Part shown: piece after piece, positions 35,701 to 44,389 of the stretch | Layout of the letters: every line of letters starts with the position of its first letter | Position numbering within the stretch: position 1 is the stretch's first letter | Assembly (NCBI GenBank): GCA_026936325.1 | Contig: JAPTHN010000025.1 | Coordinates: 6,084,001 to 6,148,000 of the forward strand | Direction of reading: 5' to 3' | Source of the DNA: Platynereis dumerilii | Lineage: Eukaryota > Annelida > Polychaeta > Phyllodocida > Nereididae | DNA length: 64,000 bases | Notes under the pieces: model-generated | The model's input: the letters and a program-made list of their open reading frames with translations, nothing else | Told to the model about the DNA's origin: nothing | Databases searched by the model: none | Position numbers and translations under genes: made by a program

Positions 35701-38700
35701 GAGAAAGGTAGATGAGAGAGACGCCAGCAAGAAGAAAGGCAGATCTAAGACAAGTCATGCCAGTGATGATCGGGACGACAACGTTGACTCCATCAACAGT
35801 GGAAAGAGAAAGGTAGATGAGAGAGACGCCAGCAAGAAGAATGGCAGATCTAAGACAAGTCGTGCAAGTGATGATCAGGACGACAACGTTGACTCCATCA
35901 ATTGTGGAAAGAGAAAGGTAGATGACAGAGATGCCAGCAAGAACAAAAGGCGAAAGATAAGCTCCAGTGACATGAAGCTTGTCGACTCAGCAACGGACTT
36001 GGTAATGATTAAATGATATATTTTGCAAGCTGTTCACTTGTGTAGTCTCTTTAATCTACACTGGAGTACTGATGCTAGCCTTGGCAAAATAAGCACTGTG
36101 TAATTTATTGTGATTTGATGGAAATTTGTCTTGTCCTTGAAGCCTATCAGTTTGTAGTTTCATGTATGAAGCATCTTCTTTAAATATTGTTACTTATTTC
36201 AATTAGTGTGAGTTGAAAGGCCACTTGCTAAGTAGTATTTTAATTTCCTCTGGTTGGCCTTAACTGATCATCAGCCAATTAGATGAAGCTTAGAAATTAC
36301 ATAGCAAGTAGTCCAAGCAACTCATACATACTTAGTGAAATTGCAGTAAGTTAACTCAAAGGAAGTTATCTATTCAATGTCACCGACATAGGTAATGGTT
36401 TAATTTGGGTACAATGGTTGAATTTAATGCTTTGTGTGTTGCAGAAAAAGAGGGAAACGTACTTCAGAGAAGCTCAAAGGGTTCTTTGCCGGATGAAAAC
36501 ATTTCACGAATTCCAGCTAAAATGCGAAGACTTGGCTGACAGTATATCGGAGTTCCTCTTGCCTAAGCCATCTGATCAGAACTTATCAAATCTCCCGATA
36601 GACATCAACAGCTGCTGCGTATACCCTGATACAGCGCCCTCCACGTCACTGCCCAGATCAATTATCGGGAATGGTAATTGCCTGTTTAACACCTTTAGCC
36701 AGTTGCTGTGGGGGAACCAAAACTTCAGCCAAGAGTTGAGGGTGCGATCTGCAATTGAGCTGGCCCGGAATGAACCCTTCTACTTGGATCAAGAAAAGAT
36801 GAAAGAAGGCACCCAGAGCATGGACTCCAATATCCCTGGGTTTTATGTGCAAGCTATGGCTCATTATAAGGGCGAGAAGACCACCCTCCCAAATATGAAG
36901 AAGCTCTACAGGTAAAAAAATATGTTCAAACCTGTTATACAGGCCTATGTGATGTTGTTTGACTCTACTACCAGAGGTGTAGATCATGGGTTGCAGGGGT
37001 ATGCACCCCCCTTCCCCCTGAATGAACATGGGGGGGGGGGATGATCATATAAATCCCCCCCCCTACACTGTTGTACTTGAAATTCCAAGATTTTGACCAT
37101 CAGTAGAAAAATACATGAGATGTACTTCGTTGTTATTGCATAAGTTAAATGATAAGCAGATAAATATGTCAACCATTGTGCCTTATTCAATATGTCATGA
37201 AAACTTCTGAATTTATAACCGCTTACCGGCGCTTAGTGTGGAAAGTGATTAGATATATTTGGCTTGTCTTGTCTCTTATATCAGTTACTTGTTAATGTTT
37301 TGTGAAAAAACAAGCTCCAGTTTGCTCAGAATTCACCTCAGATAAAATGAAGTCTTTTGGCTGGCAGGCCATTAAGTTGCCCCGGTTGTGTGATCTTTGT
37401 CCTGTTTGGCTGCTCAAATATGTTGACCCCCGCCTATTTCTCTTGTCTGTAACCTCAGTGTGTTTGCATGCCTACGGAAGACTTGCTTACTGCAGTGATG
37501 AGATGGTTGTTTTTGTAACTTTTTTATATTGAATATTGATATTTCAATTTCAGGGCTGAAGTGATGCATGCCACAAAGGAGGCTAAATACGTTGGGATAT
37601 TTCACATTCATGCCTTAGCCAGCGTGTGTAAAATGAGGGTTAGGTCCATCTACCCGAAGGCTGCACTAAATATCCATGAGCTGTATGATAGATTGTGCCT
37701 CCCAAGGAATGAAGAAGCTGGTAAGATAATTTCAAGAGACCTTAATAATAATGCCTCATCCTTATTTAAACCTAAAAAATATTTAGTCATACTACTGATT
37801 TAGACCAAGTTCCACTTCCAACCGTTTTACAGTCTCGTACGTTAGCAGGTAATGTGGCTCATGTATCGGTTGTATTTTATTAGTATTTGCGCAAATGTAA
37901 AATGCAAGATATGTTTAGCCAGTTTTGGTTTGCATGATATAAGACCATTCTTAACACATTTACTACTCATGTAGACATCATAAATGTTCTTATGCATACG
38001 CTTAGTTGTATGTTTCTCGGATTTCAGTTGATGTCATCCATGTCATGTGGACGAACATGAGTTGTCTGTCACCAAAGGACTGGTTCCCCAATCACTTCGT
38101 AGGGATTGCAAATGTACCAAGGTAAATGTATGTTACTGGTGCCCCCTCTTCTGAAACCAGTGGTTAATTTTCATGTGATTTGTAATGATTTTTTTAGGGC
38201 TGCAGTGTTTAACATTTTCCTTCTTTATAACATACCCTATTGATTTCTTCATTCCATTTATCAATCTATATTGTTTAGTGCACCACTTGAACAAGATGAT
38301 CATGTTCTGGTCAACCTCGGGGTGAAGACTTTACCAGCTCTTGTAATCTACTTAACTATTTACAACCAGTTCAATATTTCATTTAGGCCTAAGGTGTTGC
38401 CGTACCAAAACCATGCTGATGTATAGTCTAACATTTTTGTACCAAAACTGTAAGAGTTTCTGGCACTGTAGGAAATCCTTCTCAAGTACATGTACAATAA
38501 TATTTCCAAACCCATGAAATTTTCAACTGAAAATGTGAGTACTTTCCTCAAAACTTAATTGCGTATATCATAGAACTTCTGTTCTCCAAACTCTTGTGTA
38601 TTGGCCTTCAGTATATTTGAATGAGCCCTTCATATTAGTTCTGTAGTCCTCATTTAATGACTGAATTCTTATGTCCATGGTTTTGGAGAGGCATGTTTTT

Positions 38701-40974
38701 CACTTTTTCAAGCTTTGGTTTTCTCTTACATTGTAGTTTGTGAAAGGTGATAGTACCTTGGATGACATTTGTTTTTATAAATATTTATATAAATTTATAA
38801 TTTAGAACTGGAGAATGTGAAGGAAACCATTGCCATTGTAGTCACTTTTGTCAAAATTGTTGAGGTACTACCATCTTTCCCAAATGCTACAAAATGTGTT
38901 CACTTTTTAATTTAAATTGTTTGCAATTGTGCTTGTTCTGTGACAGTAAGGATGTTCATATTGATTTATACTCCAGCGAATTTGTTCTATTTTTACCTTC
39001 AGCGAACGAAGTTCGAAGAAGGTATTGTAATCACTTGGGTAAAAATGCTGTCCGTCCGCCGGGCGGGCGGGCGGGAGGGCGGCGGGCGGGTCGGGCGGCG
39101 GGCGGATAGATCGTTTCCGGCCCGGCACTCGGCCTCTATTGAATGTATGGGGATGAAATTTGGTACACATCTAGCCTGTATGGTCTAGTTGTGCCTTTTG
39201 ATGGTCTGATGAATAGATCTTAAATACTTTTTGAAATAATTAACAAAATATAAAAATTTTTTTTTTTCGTTTCCGGGCCAAGGCTCAGTCACTATTGCAT
39301 GTGCATGGATGAAATTTGGTACACAGGTGGCCTATATGGTCTAGTTGTGCCTTTTGATGGTCTCATTGACAGATATTCTATACTTTCTGAAAAAATGAGA
39401 AAAGATATAAAAACATATTTTTTTTGTTTTTTGGGCTAAGACTCGCTCACCATTGCATGTACATGGATAAACTTTGGTACACATATGGTCAATGTGGTCT
39501 AGTTGTGCCTTTTGAAAGGTCTGATGGAAAATATTATATACTTTTTCAAATATTGAAAAAAACATAAAAATTATTATTTTTGTTTCTGGCCCAACATCCA
39601 GTCACTATTCCATATAGATGGATGAAGTTTGGTACACATATGGCTTGTATGGTCTAGTTGTGCCTTTTCATGGTCTGACAGATGGCTATTCTATAGTTTT
39701 TGTAATATTGAGAAAAAATATTTAAAAGAAATTTTTTTTATATCGGAGCCAAAACTTCCCCACTATTGCATATACAGTAATGCATTTTTCTAAACAAATC
39801 ACCTATGCAATTAATTTAGCAGTGCTTTTTGATGCGTATAACACTTTGTGAGTCATTGGAAAAATACAGATAATGGGAGGCCACTACTTGACCGCTATTG
39901 CATACCTATAAGCAATTTCGTAAACGCACCAATTTTATGATATTATTGTAATCTTCTAAAGGTGTTATTCGCTGAAGGTTTGCTGCTGCGCAGCCTATGT
40001 TTTAACTTTAAAACATCATCTGTGGGTGATAAACGCCCAAATTCAAGTTGAGATCTTTTCTAACAAGAAAGTATGTTAAACCTCTTTCCTTGTTTAATAA
40101 TAGTTTTTAGTAGGAATTACTGGAATTTTAATACAAAATGACTGATAAAATTATTGTTATGGCTGTTTATTTACAACTCAGTACGTAGCAATGCTTTTGG
40201 GCCATTTGGCATACATGTAAATCTGTCAATTCACAGTTGGAAGATTAAACTGAGTAAATAATGCAACTGCAGCAGAGTTTCACTTGTTCTTAAATATCCT
40301 TAAAGATTAACTATTTTTGCTTTCTAGAAAATTAGGTTTGTCTGTTTAGGTAATTTTTCTGAAATAACAATTAAATATTCCTGATACATATTTTTTCACA
40401 CTGTTGCAGGTGGTGAAGTGCGAGGATGATGAAATACTTGTGGAGTATTACGACCGGCACAGAAAAGTCCCCTCTGACCTTTGGGTCCGAGTTAACACTG
40501 TGTTCAGCGTCGACGAACAGGATATCATCGGCAAGATTGCAGGGCCTGAGGGCGGGAAGTTCCGCCGGTTCACAGTCTATGACTTCAGTAAGGGAAACCC
40601 TCGTAAGTGGACTGTTTGAAAGTTGTTCTTAGGTTTCATAAAATGTTTCCTATGTAAATTTAAATCTACACCTGACTTGTCTGAAGTTATTTTGTAAAGA
40701 AAGTTTGCAGAATCGTTGTTGAATAGTTAACATGTTTCATTTCAGCACACCCCTTAAAAAGAGCCCACCCCCCTCCATAAAGAACAAATTTTAATTCAAT
40801 AAAAATATGACTTTATCCAAAGATTTCAATGCAAAAACTATTAATTACCCATCTCATCATTACATCTGCCCTCCAGGCACCTAATGCAAACAATAGGGTA
40901 TAGTGATTTTGATGGTTATATTGTAAGTTAAGAAATTATGTATTTTTGTTGCAGAGCTCCCTGGATGCATGTGA
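19228..40974 (+). CDS. Giant repeat-rich gene with transposase-like and OTU domains (whole model)
   Basis: Ten exons join with matching phases: 19228-20787, 23658-23765, 25581-33560, 33672-36001, 36445-36911, 37554-37720, 38028-38121, 38279-38342, 40410-40602, 40955-40974. All introns are GT-AG. The order of domains is basic Arg/Ser/Pro repeats, a basic region, 66 acidic repeats, a Cys-rich DDE-transposase-like region, seven charged repeats, an OTU-like protease domain and a basic/acidic tail, about 4,300 codons in all. The transposase-like part is broken by one frameshift (about 34670-34690) and one stop (34838), while every other exon and junction is intact. From memory, similar Cys-rich transposase-like proteins and vertnin-like OTU proteins occur in many invertebrates. 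The superfamily is not established. It is either a host gene of transposon origin or a decaying large DNA transposon. Confidence 0.65.
19252..20226 (+). repeat. Four ~77-93-codon coding repeats in exon 1
   Basis: Blocks starting SPSPTGDSNERR begin near 19255, 19534, 19765 and 20044. Block lengths are about 279, 231 and 279 bp; they differ by presence or absence of a 48-bp DKNQRxGISTRKRTAS unit. All differences are multiples of three, so the frame is kept. Copies differ by only a few bases (for example cggggg versus aggggg), showing recent expansion or homogenisation. Confidence 0.85.
21154..22908. mobile_element. 1.75-kb element with GGGGAGAGCGSGGCACAG inverted ends
   Basis: The left end GGGGAGAGCGCGGCACAGTG and the right end (inverted) GGGGAGAGCGGGGCACAGTG form inverted repeats of at least 25 bp, one mismatch. 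TA occurs on both outer sides (21152-21153, 22909-22910), fitting a TA target-site duplication as in Tc1/mariner-type or related MITEs. Extra copies of ggcacagtgagac lie inside at 21520-21560 and, inverted, at 22697-22725, so the interior is itself compound. A 27-bp cttcgcccaacctgtctctaa tandem repeat lies at 22080-22150. No intact transposase frame. Confidence 0.7.
22935..23369. mobile_element. MITE with AGGGTTGCAATGATA-like ends and ATCGATAT core
   Basis: The left end cagggttgcaatgatac and the right end, inverted, ctagggttgcagcgatat are terminal inverted repeats. The interior is rich in tatcgtgatat and atatcgatatat palindromes. Elements with this kind of terminus are widespread hAT-type MITEs from family knowledge. 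No clean 8-bp target duplication could be read. It lies only 26 bp right of the previous element. Non-coding. Confidence 0.6.
23658..23765 (+). CDS. Exon 2 of the giant gene
   Basis: 36 codons, phase 0 at both ends, between acceptor ttttgtttag and donor GTGAAT/gtaaat. Reads ALKKLHYSASRLACKLDFGT and onward to MQEHGLVN, a small helical-looking stretch. Without splicing the frame meets a stop three codons later (AAG TGA), which supports the donor choice. No independent domain is recognised. Confidence 0.6.
23766..25580 (+). other. Intron 2 of the giant gene
   Basis: GT-AG intron (gtaaat ... tctctactag). It contains a dispersed repeat starting near 23985 (gcctcctccacctcagtggg) with the DR1-type array at 24283-24420. 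The remainder to 25,580 shows no exon. Confidence 0.6.
24283..24420 (+). promoter_or_regulatory. Tandem DR1-like nuclear-receptor sites
   Basis: About eight units of 17 bp (TGACCTTTGACCTTAAA). At least five contain the exact 13-mer TGACCTTTGACCT, the inverse of AGGTCAAAGGTCA. That is the DR1 half-site arrangement bound by HNF4, COUP-TF and RXR heterodimers. The match is seen directly; binding is not shown. The units sit inside a dispersed repeat in intron 2, so they may be incidental to a transposable element. Confidence 0.6.
25581..33560 (+). CDS. Exon 3: 2,660-codon acidic repeat exon
   Basis: Phase 0 at both ends, between acceptor tctctactag and donor GATGAG/gtaagtt. The first 68 codons are unique and acidic (GPGVINVEEVEEIPAPENEG and onward). 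The rest is 66 perfect-length copies of a 39-residue repeat plus a 14-residue partial copy, then ITDE. No stop occurs in 7,980 bp. Each repeat has about nine acidic and three Arg residues, so the exon encodes a highly acidic, probably disordered region of roughly -6 charge per repeat. No known domain. One of the longest exons one would expect in an animal gene, produced by tandem expansion. Confidence 0.75.
25785..33548 (+). repeat. 66 copies of a 117-bp in-frame repeat plus a partial copy
   Basis: The unit begins AGC at 25785 and recurs every 117 bp to 33507 (7,722 bp, exactly 66 periods), followed by a 42-bp partial unit. Each unit is built of two related 36-bp halves (SGDAETEDPAPY and SGDAETENHAPR) and a 45-bp part (ASTQEDGPRRAPSQA). 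No length change occurs anywhere. Variation is confined to a few sites: Ala/Thr and Asp/Glu in the S(A/T)QE(D/E)G segment, rare Phe or Pro, and synonymous ccA/ccT. Neighbouring units share variants in runs, so the array evolves by unequal exchange or conversion. Confidence 0.97.
33561..33671 (+). other. Intron 3 of the giant gene
   Basis: 111-bp GT-AG intron (gtaagtt ... gtcaaacag) with in-frame stops, separating the repeat exon from the transposase-like exon. Phase 0. Confidence 0.7.
33672..36001 (+). CDS. Exon 4: Cys-rich DDE-transposase-like region
   Basis: Begins IQSKLHVSGAVKNSF, phase 0, and ends GACTTG/gtaatg, phase 0. N-terminal basic helical part, then AFRRLRPKDVK and zinc-knuckle-like Cys clusters (LCKTC; CLWRECKDC). 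A catalytic-looking core follows: LLLLEDFSEN (first Asp), YKCPSC, VSDGCASQFKS (second Asp), ANHGKSRSDG (candidate third acid), then CACTSC and SCRN. The order resembles RNase-H-fold DDE transposases of widely scattered invertebrate families. Two breaks interrupt it: a frameshift near 34670-34690 and TAA at 34838-34840, both inside the core. The C-terminal part carries a seven-copy repeat. Catalysis is doubtful in this copy. Confidence 0.6.
35216..35950 (+). repeat. Seven copies of a 105-bp in-frame repeat
   Basis: Units start AGATCTAAGACAAG every 105 bp exactly and encode 35 residues: RSKTSRASDDxDDNVDSINS then GKRKVDERDASKKKG. Only scattered single changes separate copies (R/H, R/Q, A/V, K/R or N near the end). 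The last copy is more diverged and runs into KRRKISSSD. The strong GKRKV and SKKKG basic clusters next to an Asp-rich stretch give alternating charge and could serve as nuclear-localisation signals. Independent in sequence from the 117-bp array. Confidence 0.93.
36002..36444 (+). other. Intron 4 of the giant gene
   Basis: GT-AG intron (gtaatg ... tgtgttgcag), phase 0, 443 bp, AT-rich, without recognisable repeats. Confidence 0.65.
36445..36911 (+). CDS. Exon 5: N-terminal part of OTU-like domain
   Basis: Reads KKRETYFREAQRVLCRMKTF, then a linker, then IIGNGNCLFNTFSQLLWGNQ. The latter is the signature of OTU cysteine proteases: xGDGNCLF around the nucleophile Cys, followed by an LRVRSAIELARN helix. 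The usual Asp before Gly-Asn-Cys is Asn here (GNGNC). From family knowledge OTU domains cut ubiquitin or polyprotein links, and OTU-like domains occur in several transposon-derived proteins. Ends in phase 2 at TACAG/gtaaaa. Confidence 0.75.
36912..37553 (+). other. Intron 5 of the giant gene
   Basis: GT-AG intron, 642 bp (gtaaaa ... atttcag). Holds a dispersed repeat fragment with poly-C and poly-G runs at 36970-37070. No exon. Confidence 0.6.
37554..37720 (+). CDS. Exon 6: middle of OTU-like domain
   Basis: Completes the split Arg codon and reads AEVMHATKEAKYVGIFHIHA and onward to RSIYPKAALNIHELYDRLCL, a core alpha/beta segment typical of the OTU fold between the nucleophile and the His loop. 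Starts in phase 2, ends GCTG/gtaaga in phase 1, both matching the neighbours. Confidence 0.75.
38028..38121 (+). CDS. Exon 7: His-bearing end of OTU-like domain
   Basis: Reads VDVIHVMWTNMSCLSPKDWF then PNHFVGIANVP. The NHF resembles the catalytic His followed by an aromatic residue in OTU proteases. Phases 1 and 2 agree with exons 6 and 8. Nucleophile Cys and His are thus both retained. Confidence 0.75.
38279..38342 (+). CDS. Exon 8: linker after the OTU-like domain
   Basis: Short exon of 21 full codons (APLEQDDHVLVNLGVKTLPA and a Leu) between acceptor attgtttag and donor CTT/gtaatc. Starts in phase 2, ends in phase 0. An alternative donor at GGG/gtgaag would remove six codons and keep the phase, so the exact end is uncertain. 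Confidence 0.55.
38343..40409 (+). other. Intron 8 of the giant gene
   Basis: GT-AG intron of 2.07 kb, enlarged by the 1-kb palindrome-capped repeat at 38990-40003. The remaining sequence is AT-rich with no exon. Confidence 0.6.
38990..40003 (+). mobile_element. Palindrome-capped repeat, full-length copy
   Basis: Starts TTTTACCTTCAGCGAACGAA. Positions 38995-39023 fold back on themselves (ACCTTC/GAAGGT, GAAC/GTTC). A (GGGC)-rich tract at 39050-39110 follows, then four or more ~157-bp tandem units each with gaaatttggtacacat and tggtctagttgtgcctttt. It ends tcgctgaaggtttgctgctg then cgcagcctatgtt. The same ends bound 15453-15857, and a minus-strand relative lies at about 51480-52064. No coding capacity. 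The family is not named here; it inserted into an intron of the giant gene. Confidence 0.7.
40410..40602 (+). CDS. Exon 9: C-terminal basic/acidic domain
   Basis: Reads VVKCEDDEILVEYYDRHRKV then PSDLWVRVNTVFSVDEQDII and GPEGGKFRRF. A small beta-rich, Tudor-like or SH3-like look (hydrophobic-charged alternation, EYYD), as seen after the OTU core in similar transposon-derived proteins; this is inference. Starts in phase 0 after ctgttgcag and ends CCTC/gtaagt in phase 1. Confidence 0.65.
40603..40954 (+). other. Intron 9 with a MITE fragment
   Basis: GT-AG intron (gtaagt ... tttgttgcag). Positions 40746-40905 match the interior and right part of the MITE at 56222-56408 (gagcccacccccctcc, aatatgactttatcc, catctcatcattac), so a worn copy sits in this intron. 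Confidence 0.6.
40955..40974 (+). CDS. Exon 10: last codons and stop
   Basis: After ttgttgcag the exon completes a Gln codon and reads LPGCM then TGA at 40972-40974. The split-codon phase matches exon 9 exactly. Small terminal exon, so moderately uncertain. Confidence 0.5.
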
Positions 40975-41036
40975 GATTCAGTCCCCGACATCAATTGAAG
41001 TTACTAGTTTTCAAGTTATTATGCATTTACATTTTC

Positions 41037-41042
41037 ATTAAA
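41037..41042 (+). terminator. Poly(A) signal ATTAAA
   Basis: ATTAAA lies 62 bases after the proposed TGA at 40974 and is followed by T-rich sequence. This is the commonest variant of AATAAA and suits a short 3' untranslated region. Confidence 0.45.
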
Positions 41043-42118
41043 TTTTAAACTTTTCACTGTGTATTGTAGCATTCTGCCACATTTTCAGCATTTTTTTATT
41101 CAATGGTTGACTAAGAGAGCTGTATGGGCCTTGCAACTTTAACAGCTGGCTTGGTATGCTTAAATATCCACAGCATTAGCTTTAGAGGCTGAAGTATTAT
41201 CTGGTACTTCAAATGTGTATTTCCTTAAAACTTATCATACTGCAATGACATTTTGAAAATATGCTGCCCTACTTGAGATAATCAGAAAAAGTAAGACATT
41301 TTTCTTGTAAGAAGATGTGGGAACTTTGCTTATTTGTAATCAATACAAGATTTTGAACTGAAAAATATTGTTATTGTGTTTCAGTGCTTTACCCACTGTG
41401 TGTTAATTTACTACAATCATATCAATTAGTCACAGGCTTCTGTTAGACATTTGGACATGGTATATAACTGGTAATCTTTTACTGACGAGTACCCTATTGA
41501 AAACGGAATTGACTTAATTTGTTGCTATTGTTTGCGTTGAAATTCCTCAACTTTCTCGGTTTTGTTAAAGATGTTAGGTTGTAACTTGCAATGGTTGGCA
41601 TGTGACAAAGATTGTTGGCTTCGACCTTGACCACAACAGTGTTTGAAATTCTGATTCCAAATCATTTATAAAGTTCACAGATTTGCTCTAAGGAGGTGTT
41701 GAATGTGGATAAGTGGAAATCTATTTTTGTTTCATTTCCCTGAAACTCTTGATGTCTCTTCCTACACATTTTTGTCAAAAGGAAGGTAAAAAAGTGTGTT
41801 CCAGAAGGGTTGCTGTGGATCAGCAAAAAAATTGATAATATATTGTGCTGATGCCTCACCACTTCATGATGACATCAGAAAGCCATAGTGCTTGCGAGTT
41901 TCATCAAATATTGTTAGAGTTTGGAAGATGAGTTATCAAAAGGTTTGTCACCTGTGAATTTCATCAGATCTGAGGAAAAATGTGAGTTTTTGATGCAATT
42001 GGTATTTTAGCTGGGATAATTTTATTGATACTTGTCTTTCCTTTTTGAAAGTTCTCGGCATCTCCTGAATAGCATCCAAGTTGCTCAAAAGCGATAAGTG
42101 TAATACAATGTAATCTGA
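41043..42118. other. Non-coding, nothing recognised
   Basis: About 1 kb of AT-rich sequence without splice-bounded exons or clear repeats. Confidence 0.35.
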
Positions 42119-42139
42119 TTGGCAAATGTACCTTTTGAG

Positions 42140-42258
42140 TGTCCAGGTTTCAATAATCCTTCCATCTCATTGCCCTGCCCTCCTGTCCTAATTAGCGTAC
42201 CAATTACCAAGTGCATAAATGCAGGACGTAAAGCTCCTGTCATCCATTTTAAGTGTCC
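42140..42258 (+). mobile_element. SINE body fragment
   Basis: The stretch with cattgccctgccctcctgtc, agtgcataaatgcagg and gtaaagctcctgtcatcc matches, on the opposite strand, the body of the tRNA-derived SINE at 59219-59428. The tRNA-like head is missing or too worn here. It shows that the SINE family has more than one copy in the locus. Confidence 0.6.
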
Positions 42259-42329
42259 AGGTGTTTTTCTTCAAAGGTCCTGCCTCACTCTAATGTTTTA
42301 TATTCTTTTTACTGCTATTGGAATGTGAA

Positions 42330-43735
42330 TTCTTCTGTGAAGACCTATTAAATTAACGAAGAGTTCCTGTGCAGTTCTTGAAAATTATTAAAAGTGCTCT
42401 TAAGAAATTGTTGGCCTGAAAAGTCCTAGAACAGTCCTTAAAAATTGCAAAATTAAGTGGTCCTGGAATTCTAATTATTCTGCAGAAAACAATTGAAAAT
42501 CCCTGGTTGCATGGCTGTCAAGTCCTCTTGAATGCGCAGCAATGTTCTCAAAACAAATACGCTATTAGGTCAGCACACTTAGAATACGTATGGACAGAAT
42601 TCATTCCTATTTAATACATTCCAACTGACAAATTGACACTATATTTCAATGCCGAGTACAGGCAAATTTTTGTGCCCCCATTCACTGATGAAGAAGATGC
42701 AAAAAAGTTGAAAATTGTGACAATTTATGCATGATGGTAAATTCTTCACTATAATGAATCCGGAGTTCGAGAATCTACCAAAAACTTTGTGATGGACTTC
42801 AAATCTATAAGATGAGCCACTGATACAAAACATTCATTGACAACTTATGTGTGATGCTGTGTGGGTTTCGTGTAATCATCGGTAGCTAATTGTAGCCTGA
42901 ACTCTTGAGTTGTCCAGATAGACCGTTTAGTTGTCCGCATTGTCCGTTCACTTTCCTCGGTCATCTTCATGTTACGTTTCGTGGACAACTGTGCGGACAA
43001 CCAAATTTGATTCGAGTCCTCATAAAGAATATAAATCTTTTTCAGGTAGTTTTTTTCTCCAAAAAACTGTCTTTTTGGTTGAAAAATTTAATGGTACCAT
43101 TGTTTTGGTGGTACCATGTGCCATACTTCAGTTATCGCAGTTTTAGTGGTCAAAATAGTCCAAAAAACGCTGTTTTGTTAGACAACATGTAACAAAGATT
43201 CTACTGGTGTATTATGGGTTATCCTTGGTTCATTATTTAAAGCAATCATTATTCTATATGCATACTAATTTTCATGTGGCTGAGGGCAATAGTTTTTCAG
43301 TTATACCAAGAAAAGTGTTAAAAGCGGACAACTCTTTTACACTTTTTTGGAAGTCTAAAAGTTGAAAAAATATATGAAATTTTCATTTATTTTGACTGGT
43401 TTTATGGCAAATACTAGGCAGAGGCAATATGTATGAACTGGTATTAACATTAAAGTCATCCATGGACAGTGATATTTAGAGTCCTCTTGGAGCACCTTCA
43501 GATTCTCACCCACATATTAGTGTGAATATCCAGTTCCTAGGATGATCTCAACCACAGCACTTTAGTTCATTCTGCTCGAACTTACAGCTTATAATATATA
43601 TATAAGGGACACAGCTGCTGTGGCAAAAATGGTTTTTAATTAACAGGCATCATGTCATTGTTTATTAAGCTATGCCATGGTATTTTTACATAGTTGCATT
43701 GAGAGCCTTTAAAAAGATCTGAATATCTCAATACC
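42330..43735. other. Repeat debris, no gene
   Basis: A taaaagtgctcttaagaaat-type dispersed repeat covers about 42355-42500. Positions 42905-43010 hold gttgtccgcattgtccg and cgtggacaactgtgcggaca, relatives of the inverted ends of the 16280-18745 element, with another gcggacaactc at about 43325. The rest is unrecognised AT-rich DNA. Confidence 0.4.
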
Positions 43736-43737
43736 TT

Positions 43738-43990
43738 GGGGGCGACCATTTAAAAATCAGCGGGGGGGGGTTGCAGTTTTCCTCAGCAGGAATTTTTTTT
43801 TTCACGGTTACAATGACAGTAATTATTTATTTCAAGCACGCGAAGTCCCCGAATATTCATTCCCTGAAATTATTTATTTCAAGACTGCCAAGAAAGAACT
43901 TATTTATTTTCTGAAAAGTAAGCAAGAAATTATTTATTGAAATAAAACTCAAAACCCCCCCTCCTTAATATTAAATTGTCACCCCATAAA
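43738..43990. mobile_element. Poly-G-ended MITE family, copy 1
   Basis: Begins with a gaccat... segment and a poly-G run and ends in a cccccc run followed by taatattaaattgtcacc. The inside carries several aattatttatttca phrases. The same layout recurs at 48300-48530 and 49380-49660. Ends are inverted relative to each other (ggtcaaccat/ttagatat-type). Non-coding. Confidence 0.5.
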
Positions 43991-44389
43991 ATCTTATCAA
44001 ATTTCAATGTTTATGGCATATCCGAGACATTTAAACAAAAGGATGTATTTCTTTAGCCAAGAATATTTTTAATTACTTAAAGATGAAAATGTAACATTAA
44101 AATGTTTTGGTTTTACTTAACTTTACTTCTAAGCAATATGCATGCTTACAAAGGACGGACTAATTAATTGCTTTTCAAAATAAAGTTTCCAATGATTAAA
44201 GTAAATTAATACCCAGATACAATTACCATTTTTGTGCGGGGAGGAGGGGGGGGGAGTTGAAATTATTTTCAATATCTGGATGCCACAACATGGATTTCAA
44301 GCAATTTCTACCTTTATCATGATATACTCGTATTACTCGTAGATAGTAATTTGTAATTTGTTTATTTCATTACCACCATTGTAAAGCCC

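Noticed and set aside
35210-35758. 182-codon opposite-strand frame over the 105-bp repeats
   Set aside because: Same cause: a repeat unit of length divisible by three without stops in that frame.
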